Assembly: GCA_018644785.1 (NCBI GenBank)
Contig: JABGPV010000239.1
Coordinates: forward strand, 1 to 7,687
DNA length: 7,687 bases
Direction of reading: 5' to 3'
DNA from: Deltaproteobacteria bacterium
GTDB lineage: Bacteria > Desulfobacterota > DSM-4660 > Desulfatiglandales > Desulfatiglandaceae
Under the pieces are notes generated by a model. It ran no database searches. It had not been told where the DNA came from and saw only the letters and a program-made list of their open reading frames with translations. Of this stretch, positions 1 to 5,000 are shown one piece after another. Position 1 is the stretch's first letter. Every line of letters begins with the position of its first letter. Made by a program: the position numbers and the translations under genes.

Positions 1-99
1 CAAAATTTCAAATATCTTTGGTTAGTATTTCGAGGATTAAAATTTCTATCTGACGCAGAGATTGGCGAAAAAGACAGTTTTCGTTCGGGCACTAAGTAA
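1..99 (+). CDS. possible 3' end of a gene entering from the left edge
   Basis: Frame 1 is open from the first base to a TAA at 97-99, giving 32 residues that end in DSFRSGTK. A hydrophobic/aromatic start (KYLWLVF) followed by a charged tail could be the C-terminus of a membrane or glycosyltransferase-like protein, but no family is recognised. A 32-codon open frame is not rare by chance. If real, the gene would converge with the AMIN gene that ends at 148. I see no hairpin-plus-T-run terminator in the 48 bases between them. Confidence 0.25.
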   Translation, partial: QNFKYLWLVFRGLKFLSDAEIGEKDSFRSGTK

Positions 100-147
100 A
101 ATTAACCCCATGCTTTTTTACACGTGTGGTAGCTCGATTTTCTTGGA

Positions 148-585
148 TCATCGTTGGATCAAGGTTGATTCCTTATTGCATTTAAGGATGAGGGCGCAGA
201 TTTTTTCGTCGGAAAAAAACGCCTGGCTTATCTCATAGTCCTTATCAGGATGCAGATCCAGGACCACCCTGGTTTTTAAAACCGGCGATAAATGGATCCC
301 CACTCGGATACTTTTGATTAAATTGCCACCGGTTCTTGTGAAATTCCGGACCTTCCCGCCGGGCCTCACATCAAAAAAATCGCATATCAGGCGGGGCTTT
401 TTTCCCTCAATGGGGAAGGTCTTTGGAAGGTATTCGCCATTGAGCACAAAAAGGACTCTCTCAGAGCCGTCCTTTCCTTTCTCAAATCGGATTTCGCTGA
501 GTTCAGGTCCGGCAGCGACAGCCGGAAACGCTAACCCCCAAATGACGGCAAGCAACCAGAACCCAGTCCACAGCTCAGTACGCAT
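148..585 (-). CDS. exported single-domain AMIN protein
   Basis: This is a protein of 145 residues. Residues 1-25 form a signal peptide: a short charged start, the hydrophobic core FWLLAVIWGLAF, and an AVAA cleavage site before GPELS. The rest resembles an AMIN domain: beta-strand-rich, with SEIRFEKGKDGSERVLFVLNG, a central P-R-L-I-C-D-F, and a later V-L-K-T-R-V-V-L-D-L. In AmiC-type amidases and PilQ secretins this domain binds the cell envelope. Here it stands alone with no catalytic partner, so an envelope-targeting or adaptor role is inferred. The ATG at 583-585 was chosen over the longer frame to 678 for three reasons: GGAGA lies 9 bases upstream, a promoter ends just before it, and the extra N-terminal residues would be encoded partly by the inverted repeat. 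The gene is separate from the heptose operon. Confidence 0.8.
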   Translation of the reverse strand: MRTELWTGFWLLAVIWGLAFPAVAAGPELSEIRFEKGKDGSERVLFVLNGEYLPKTFPIEGKKPRLICDFFDVRPGGKVRNFTRTGGNLIKSIRVGIHLSPVLKTRVVLDLHPDKDYEISQAFFSDEKICALILKCNKESTLIQR

Positions 586-610
586 TCTGATTCGTCTCCG
601 GAATTTCGGA

Positions 611-639
611 TTTATACCCCATGCAGATCTCGGTTTCAA
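611..639 (-). promoter_or_regulatory. sigma-70-type promoter of the AMIN gene
   Basis: On the minus strand TTGAAA (634-639) is followed by exactly 17 bases and TATAAA (611-616). Transcription would start near 604, leaving a leader of about 20 bases that contains the GGAGA ribosome-binding site. The -35 box lies one base from the edge of the inverted repeat at 641-721. Confidence 0.6.
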
Positions 640-640
640 T

Positions 641-721
641 TCACCGCGGAGACGCAGAGAGCGCAGAGATTTTTCCAATTTTTAATATCCGTTCTCAGCG
701 TCCCCTGGGTCTCTGCGGTGA
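641..721. repeat. 81-bp inverted repeat, complete copy
   Basis: Two arms of 29 bases (641-669 and 693-721) are imperfectly complementary, matching at 23 of 29 positions. They begin with TCACCGCGGAGACGCAGAG and end with CTCTGCGGTGA, with a 23-base AT-rich centre. The arms belong to the widespread 'CTCTGCGTCTCTGCGGTGA' family of palindromic, MITE-like genomic repeats (recognised from memory). It could form a long hairpin, but no T-run follows, so it is not a standard terminator. A second copy lies at about 1177-1235. Confidence 0.8.
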
Positions 722-827
722 TATTTTATCGCCTACGAAATTCCGCCACTATCGGATTGGGTTTTATCATTTTGAAGCAAAGCTGAAGGATCATAATGGC
801 CTCTTCTTCAGCGCACCCATATTGAAC

Positions 828-856
828 TTGACAGCGAAAGCGGCAAACAGTAAATT
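828..856 (+). promoter_or_regulatory. sigma-70-type promoter for the small membrane gene pair
   Basis: A consensus TTGACA (828-833) is followed by 17 bases and TAAATT (851-856, 4 of 6 matches to TATAAT). The expected transcription start is at about 862-864. That is the ATG of the next gene itself, so the first gene may be leaderless. Confidence 0.5.
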
Positions 857-862
857 TCAAAA

Positions 863-1066
863 ATGAGTTTTATTAAGACCGAAAAACAAAAGGATAATCT
901 TGCTAAATTTTCTTATGATACTGCTAAGATTATTCTCGCGATTACTGTAATTAGCCCCATAGCAAAACCGGCATCTTTCCATTTTGGCTTGTTTGTTGGG
1001 GGATTTGTTGTGACTATTCTATTTTTTCTTTTAGGTTGCTTGCTGGACACCACGGAGGTGAAATGA
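863..1066 (+). CDS. small two-helix membrane protein, first of a coupled pair
   Basis: This is a protein of 67 residues. A charged, Lys-rich start (residues 1-15) leads into an amphipathic or hydrophobic stretch at about 22-34 (KIILAITVISPIA). A clear transmembrane helix follows at about 41-61 (FGLFVGGFVV to LLGCL), and the end is short and charged. In layout it resembles small DUF6722-like membrane proteins, but this is a memory-based impression and no function is assigned. No Shine-Dalgarno sequence precedes the ATG, and the promoter places the transcript start at or next to it. The stop overlaps the start of the next gene (ATGA), which indicates translational coupling. The gene runs opposite to its neighbours and sits between two copies of an inverted repeat. 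Confidence 0.65.
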   Translation: MSFIKTEKQKDNLAKFSYDTAKIILAITVISPIAKPASFHFGLFVGGFVVTILFFLLGCLLDTTEVK

Positions 1067-1170
1067 TGACATACTATGGCATTGCACTGATTATATTGGG
1101 CACTTTTGCTTTGGCAGGAATCATCTATATTCTGTTAGATAAAAAACATCTGAAAACTAAAGGAAACTGA
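1063..1170 (+). CDS. tiny single-helix membrane protein, second of a coupled pair
   Basis: This protein has 35 residues and starts MMTYYGIALI. One transmembrane helix spans about residues 5-25, and a Lys-rich tail (DKKHLKTKGN) fits the positive-inside rule with the C-terminus in the cytoplasm. A textbook ribosome-binding site, GGAGGTG at 1054-1060, lies inside the end of the preceding gene, and the start overlaps that gene's stop by 4 bases. Together these make translation very likely despite the length. The stop codon lies only a few bases before the truncated second repeat copy. The function is unknown; the pair may form a small membrane complex or a toxin-like unit (inference only). Confidence 0.6.
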   Translation: MMTYYGIALIILGTFALAGIIYILLDKKHLKTKGN

Positions 1171-1176
1171 TCCCCG

Positions 1177-1235
1177 AGAGAGATTTTTCCAATTTTAAAT
1201 ACCCGTTCTCAGCGTCCTCTGCGTCTCCGCGGTGA
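1177..1235. repeat. second copy of the inverted repeat, left arm truncated
   Basis: This copy aligns without gaps to 663-721 at an offset of 514 bases. The right arm (1207-1235, TCTCAGCGTCCTCTGCGTCT onward) and the AT-rich centre are intact. Most of the left arm is missing and is replaced by the end of the small-protein gene. Similarity continues past the arm: 1236-1262 matches 722-748 at about 20 of 27 positions, which covers the stop codon and last codons of the adjacent lipoprotein gene. Confidence 0.75.
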
Positions 1236-1239
1236 TATC

Positions 1240-2139
1240 TTAACGCCGCCCAAACTCCGCCCTTATGGGATAATGGTCCCCAGCCGTCCGCCGCACCACC
1301 GAAGCCTCCATACACTCCAGATCCTTCGAGTAAAACAAAAAATCCAGCCGGGGATCCAAGGGCAGGGTACTCTTAATATAAGATCCCGTAAAGTAATCCG
1401 GCATATTCCAGAGGGCATCTTCATAAACATCAGCCATCCTGCGAATGGCCTTCGAAAAAAGGACCGTATTGAAATCCCCCCCGATAATGACACTCCCCTC
1501 CCCTTCAGACCCCATCCACGCCAGCAACTCATCAACGGACCGGCTCCGCACCGTCTCCTCCGACATTTCACGGGTCAGAAGGTTCAGGGCGCTTCCCCAG
1601 GATATTTCAACCCCCTCCCTGTTGACTTTCACGGACTCGACCCGGTCCAGATGGGCCGAACATACCCATACCTTCCGACCCTTCACCATCATAACGGCCT
1701 TCATGGCCCCCCGGTTCGCCCTGCTGGCCTTGAAACCCAGGAACCCGCTCTCCGTAAGGGGATATCGCGAAGCAATGGCCACCCCGAAATTTCTCTGATT
1801 AAACCCATGATAAACACAATGCGGCAACCCCAGGGCCTCCGACAATGAAACGGCCATCTTTTCTCCCCGGACCTCCTGCAGCAGGAGCAGATCCGGAACA
1901 GACCCGCTCCGTATCACCTCAACCACATCCCCCACCGCCGGTCGTCGTCCCTTCAGATCCCAGATGTTGTAGGTCATGACCGAAAATGAATCTTCCATGC
2001 CCTTTTGCCCGGTGGGCCGAACCGGCACGCACCCGCACAGCAAAGCGGCGAGGATAATGCACAAAATGAAAGTCAAAGATGTTTGAAATTTGAATTTCCG
2101 GATAAAACTTGGGAACCTTTTGCGAGGGGATGGGGTCAA
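1240..2139 (-). CDS. endonuclease/exonuclease/phosphatase-fold lipoprotein
   Basis: This is a protein of 299 residues. The N-terminus is basic (residues 1-18), followed by a hydrophobic stretch and the lipobox LLCGC, so Cys37 would be lipidated and the enzyme exported. The EEP (DNase I/synaptojanin-like) fold follows with all key motifs: TYNIW (Asn58), LLQEV (Glu89), SAHLD (His163, Asp165), GGDFN (Asp222, Asn224), RLDFLF (Asp266) and GDHYP (Asp288, His289). The family cleaves phosphodiester or phosphomonoester bonds with Mg2+; the substrate here (nucleic acid, lipid or sugar phosphate) cannot be told. The start is a TTG preceded by AAGGGGGG. It begins 15 bases after the isomerase stop, so it is probably the last gene of the operon. 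Its stop codon lies against the repeat at 1177-1235. Confidence 0.85.
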   Translation of the reverse strand: MTPSPRKRFPSFIRKFKFQTSLTFILCIILAALLCGCVPVRPTGQKGMEDSFSVMTYNIWDLKGRRPAVGDVVEVIRSGSVPDLLLLQEVRGEKMAVSLSEALGLPHCVYHGFNQRNFGVAIASRYPLTESGFLGFKASRANRGAMKAVMMVKGRKVWVCSAHLDRVESVKVNREGVEISWGSALNLLTREMSEETVRSRSVDELLAWMGSEGEGSVIIGGDFNTVLFSKAIRRMADVYEDALWNMPDYFTGSYIKSTLPLDPRLDFLFYSKDLECMEASVVRRTAGDHYPIRAEFGRR

Positions 2140-2154
2140 TGTTTGCCCCCCTTA

Positions 2155-2763
2155 TTACGCACATGATCGGTCAACACGTTCGAGCTCTTTTATAATCGCC
2201 TGCATAGACATATGTACGACAATCATGTGAACATCTTCCACCTGTTGCATATCATCGACTCTTGCGAGGATCGGGATGTCCACCATACGGCCTAACGCCC
2301 CGCCCGAATATCCGCATAATCCCACAGTGGTTCCACCGTTATTCCCGGCGTACTCGATTGCGTTAAGAACGTTCTTGGAATTCCCACTTCCCGAGATACC
2401 GATGACCACATCTCCGGGGACAAAAAAGTTTTTGAGCTGTTCAACAAAAATATTATCGTAGGTCGAATCATTGCCATACGCCAGAACGGTTGACATGCTG
2501 TCATTCAAGCAAATCATCTTGAATCTCTTATCACGGTTCAGCGAACAGCCTTTGTTGATATCACATACCCAATGAGACGCAGTTGAACCGCTGCCCCCGT
2601 TTCCCATGACGAATATGCGCTTTTCCTTTTGATACGCTTCCACCACGGCATCGATAAACAGCGCAAACTGATCATAGGGGAAGCCATCCAAAACGCCTTT
2701 GAGATTCTCGATATATTTCAGAGAAAAACCTTTCGTGTTCTCTTCTATATGTAACGCTCTCAT
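2155..2763 (-). CDS. gmhA: GmhA-like sedoheptulose-7-phosphate isomerase (SIS domain)
   Basis: This is a cytoplasmic SIS-domain protein of 202 residues. It should convert sedoheptulose 7-phosphate to D-glycero-D-manno-heptose 7-phosphate, the first step of heptose-nucleotide synthesis. Visible features are the phosphosugar-binding loop MGNGGSGSTASH (53-64), a second loop GISGSGNSKN (122-131), and the C-terminal helix with VEDVHMIVVHM (175-185). By alignment from memory with E. coli GmhA, the metal ligands His61, Glu65, Gln172 and His180 correspond to His64, Asp68, Glu176 and His184, so two ligands differ but remain acidic. The length is normal for the family. The ATG overlaps the nucleotidyltransferase stop by 4 bases (ATGA), indicating translational coupling. 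Kinase, phosphatase and nucleotidyltransferase genes lie upstream in the same operon. Confidence 0.88.
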   Translation of the reverse strand: MRALHIEENTKGFSLKYIENLKGVLDGFPYDQFALFIDAVVEAYQKEKRIFVMGNGGSGSTASHWVCDINKGCSLNRDKRFKMICLNDSMSTVLAYGNDSTYDNIFVEQLKNFFVPGDVVIGISGSGNSKNVLNAIEYAGNNGGTTVGLCGYSGGALGRMVDIPILARVDDMQQVEDVHMIVVHMSMQAIIKELERVDRSCA

Positions 2764-3458
2764 TTTTTAGCCCCCTGAACAGGCGGATATGTTTCCTTCG
2801 CTTTTGCATATGAATCGGGAGTTCCGATATCCATCAGGAAATCTTCAATAACATACGCCTTCATTTTTCCTATTAGATTGGGAAGGACATGGAATCCTAA
2901 ATCCAACGGACTAATTTTTTGGGCATTACCTGGATAAAAATCAAAAAGGCTAGCCTCTGCCACGTAGATGCCTGCCGCGGCCAGATCCGATTTCGGGTTT
3001 TCCGGCTTTTCAACGAACCCGGTGACCACCCCTTCCGCATCAACTTCAGCAATTCCGCACTTTTTGGGTCTCTCGGATTTAAAAACCCCTAATGTGAAAG
3101 GCTTAGTGTGCTGCTCATGAAAATGAATCATCCCGTCCGAAACCCAATCCCGGTTCTTCCAAATGGTCCCGGCACTCCCCAACAATATCTCCTCATAAAA
3201 CAGCCGAAGCGAGGGCCACATTTGCACTGCCTGACCTTCTGATTTTCTTATCTTCTCAGCTTCTTCAACAAAACCTTCCACTTTATCCGCATGCCAATGC
3301 GTATTGAGCAGAACTTCCTCAATTCCATGCTTCCCCAGAAGTTCAAGCCAAAGTTGAAGCAGCGGTTTGCCATTGATCGGCAGGAGACATTTAGGGATAT
3401 TATTCGTCAACGGTCTCAGTCTTGTTCCAAGGCCTGCAGCCAGTAAAAATGCTTTCAT
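2760..3458 (-). CDS. sugar-phosphate nucleotidyltransferase, HddC-like, missing a core segment
   Basis: This 232-residue protein should join heptose 1-phosphate to a nucleotide, probably GTP given the HddA-like kinase. The N-terminal signature is intact: LAAGLGTRLRPLT (6-18) with PKCLLPINGKPLL (22-34, Lys23). GSAGT (94-98), FVEKP (148-152) and the C-terminal FLMDIGTPDSY (207-217, Asp210, second metal ligand) are also present. Between NRDWVSDG (102-109) and MIHFHEQH (110-117) I cannot find the usual strand with a Y-A-D-N-like motif, which carries the first metal-binding aspartate. The junction reads as if 15-20 residues had been removed in frame. The gene is therefore either damaged, a divergent form, or affected by an assembly error. 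Its stop overlaps the isomerase start. Confidence 0.82.
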   Translation of the reverse strand: MKAFLLAAGLGTRLRPLTNNIPKCLLPINGKPLLQLWLELLGKHGIEEVLLNTHWHADKVEGFVEEAEKIRKSEGQAVQMWPSLRLFYEEILLGSAGTIWKNRDWVSDGMIHFHEQHTKPFTLGVFKSERPKKCGIAEVDAEGVVTGFVEKPENPKSDLAAAGIYVAEASLFDFYPGNAQKISPLDLGFHVLPNLIGKMKAYVIEDFLMDIGTPDSYAKAKETYPPVQGAKK

Positions 3459-3498
3459 ACCTGATCCATAATTTATTCTTGCTATTGCGTTGTTGTCA

Positions 3499-4341
3499 TT
3501 ACGCGCCCACCAGCCCTAACGCATCGCTCACCCCTCTGATCCTCGTTTTGAGTATCGATTTGGCGAGGGATACATCCATGGTCAGGTCGCGCGGTCTCAC
3601 GATGCCGCTCTCCTTAAGAAGCCCTTTTGGGATTGATTCCGGACCATATCCCAATACCCGAGCCACTTCTGCGGCAAATGCATATCGAGTTACCGCTTCA
3701 GGACCCGTCACATGCAAAATTGCGGGTATGTCCCCCGTCATCTTGCTCAATTCCACAAAGGCACCACATAAATCATCTATTTGAACAGGACAGCGGATCT
3801 CATCCTCGAAATATTGATGCTGAAAACTGCCGGTTTCCAAACCCCGTTTTAGGGCCGCCGTTCGTTGATCGAGGGGGTCAAAACCGTATACCAGGGAGTT
3901 TCGAACCACCATGCCGTCTGCCGACAATACATCCATCTCTGCCTGTCGCTTCATCCGACCATACGTCCATATGGGCCTAGGAACATCCGTTTCTGAATAC
4001 GGCCCGGACTCTCCGTCAAAAACCGCATCCGTGGAAAGGAAAATAAACCGAGAGCAAGGTACAATCGATTCCCTGGCCTGAAGCAGATTTGCCGTCCCCT
4101 TCACAACACTCCCTTCCAAATCCTCAAGATCGTACGCCAGATGAAAAACAACATCCGGTTTTACGGCCGTGAAAACGGCCCTTACATTCTCCTGGTTCCG
4201 AATATCAAGAAAATTTGCTTCATTACCAGCATGCGAACCGCTGCGAAAATAGGTCCAAAAAGTCTTATAGTGCTGAGAAAGCCGCTTTACCAAGGCCGCC
4301 CCCACGTAACCACTACCCCCAATTACAAATGCCACATCCAT
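3499..4341 (-). CDS. RmlD-like SDR reductase/epimerase acting on a nucleotide sugar
   Basis: This extended short-chain dehydrogenase/reductase has 280 residues. The nucleotide-binding motif GGSGYVG is at 8-14, followed by HLAYD (67-71), the catalytic region STDAVFDG (103-110) and the YGRMK catalytic Tyr/Lys pair (127-131). The pattern S-T-D-x-V-F-D-G is typical of dTDP-4-dehydrorhamnose reductase (RmlD) relatives. In this cluster it could reduce or epimerise an activated heptose, or be a sugar reductase in the same surface-glycan locus (inference). The ATG at 4339-4341 fits the family start before VAFVIGGSG. A TTG 15 bases upstream (4356) is possible, and neither has a convincing ribosome-binding site. 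The gap to the nucleotidyltransferase is 40 bases. Confidence 0.83.
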   Translation of the reverse strand: MDVAFVIGGSGYVGAALVKRLSQHYKTFWTYFRSGSHAGNEANFLDIRNQENVRAVFTAVKPDVVFHLAYDLEDLEGSVVKGTANLLQARESIVPCSRFIFLSTDAVFDGESGPYSETDVPRPIWTYGRMKRQAEMDVLSADGMVVRNSLVYGFDPLDQRTAALKRGLETGSFQHQYFEDEIRCPVQIDDLCGAFVELSKMTGDIPAILHVTGPEAVTRYAFAAEVARVLGYGPESIPKGLLKESGIVRPRDLTMDVSLAKSILKTRIRGVSDALGLVGA

Positions 4342-4370
4342 AACAGATTTAAGCAACTAAGCTTTTTCCC

Positions 4371-4408
4371 CATCAGCCATGAGCTACCGGCTATGAGCCG
4401 AAAGCTAT
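4371..4408. repeat. AGCT-type degenerate repeat covering the end of the phosphatase gene
   Basis: A chain of short units (CATCAGCCAT, GAGCTACCGGC, TATGAGCCG, AAAGCTAT) includes the perfect small hairpin CGGCT-ATG-AGCCG, with the phosphatase stop codon in its centre. Similar units occur at 4983-5000, 6161-6216 and 7220-7245. Confidence 0.45.
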
Positions 4409-4951
4409 CTCCAACACTTCCCCATTCCCCGGCACCGGTACCTGCTTATACTCATTCAAATCCCTATTCTCCGCATGGAGTATCAACACCCGAATAATGG
4501 CCACATGGGTTATCACCAGGATTGAACCGTCCGGCTCTTTCTCCTTGATCTTGTTAATACCGTACAGAACTCTCTCAAGCACTTCTTGAAGCGTCTCCCT
4601 GCCATCCACGGCCAGTTCGGCAGGCCGCGTATTCCAAATCTCCCATTGATCAGGATAGCGATCCGCAACCTCATGTTCGCTCAAACCTTCCCAGGGCCCC
4701 ATCTTAAGCTCTTTAAAACCGTCATCGGGAATCGGAGCAAAGCCTAATGTATCGCCTATGATTCCGGCAGTTTCCATTGTACGCCGTATGGGGCTTGCGT
4801 ACACATCGGAAAAATCGATTTCTTTGAGACGCCTTGCCGTCGCAACCGCCTGTTTTCTCCCTCGGGCGGTAAGGCGCTCGTCGCTCCATCCTGCGTACAC
4901 CTTTCGAATATTGGACTCAATTTCACCGTGCCTGACAAAATACCATTTCAT
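4391..4951 (-). CDS. histidine phosphatase (phosphoglycerate-mutase superfamily)
   Basis: This cytoplasmic phosphatase has 186 residues. The catalytic motif VRHGE (6-10) contains Arg7 and the phospho-accepting His8. SPIRRTMETA (53-62) supplies Arg56, ELKMGPWEG (81-89) supplies Glu81 as the likely acid, and ITHVA (147-151) supplies His149. General annotation would be CobC/alpha-ribazole phosphatase-like. Its place between heptose kinase, isomerase and nucleotidyltransferase genes, with no HAD-type GmhB in the window, suggests that it removes the 7-phosphate of heptose 1,7-bisphosphate (inference). The C-terminal residues AFGS and the stop codon lie inside a short repeat at 4371-4408. The start ATG has only a weak AGG-type site upstream. 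The gap from the epimerase is 36 bases. Confidence 0.87.
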   Translation of the reverse strand: MKWYFVRHGEIESNIRKVYAGWSDERLTARGRKQAVATARRLKEIDFSDVYASPIRRTMETAGIIGDTLGFAPIPDDGFKELKMGPWEGLSEHEVADRYPDQWEIWNTRPAELAVDGRETLQEVLERVLYGINKIKEKEPDGSILVITHVAIIRVLILHAENRDLNEYKQVPVPGNGEVLEIAFGS

Positions 4952-4982
4952 GATTCAACCTATTAATCGGTCGGGCTGTTTT

Positions 4983-5000
4983 GCCTGTCAGCCATCAGCC
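4983..5000. repeat. short GCTGATGGCTGA-type repeat at the epimerase 3' end
   Basis: On the minus strand GGCTGATGGCTGACAGGC encodes the final residues and the TGA stop of the epimerase. The units match those at the phosphatase 3' end (GGCTGATGG). Confidence 0.35.

Noticed and set aside
143..163. Tandem TTGGATCA at the end of the AMIN gene
   Set aside because: There are only two 8-base copies, one inside the last codons and one over the stop. This is too little to call a functional repeat.
641..721. Inverted repeat as a rho-independent terminator or a CRISPR unit
   Set aside because: No T-run follows either arm, the arms are long and imperfect, and only two copies occur with no regular spacers.
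621..866. Plus-strand frame of 81 codons through the inverted repeat
   Set aside because: Much of it is translated repeat DNA, and it ends where the small membrane gene starts. The AMIN promoter also occupies its start.
722..1176. Integron-like cassette with attC site
   Set aside because: The flanks are the inverted-repeat family, and I see no paired attC core sites (GTTRRRY and RYYYAAC) in a proper arrangement.
1273..1848. Plus-strand frame of 191 codons
   Set aside because: It is antisense to the EEP lipoprotein, which has every catalytic motif. The translated sequence is Pro/His/Arg-rich without motifs.
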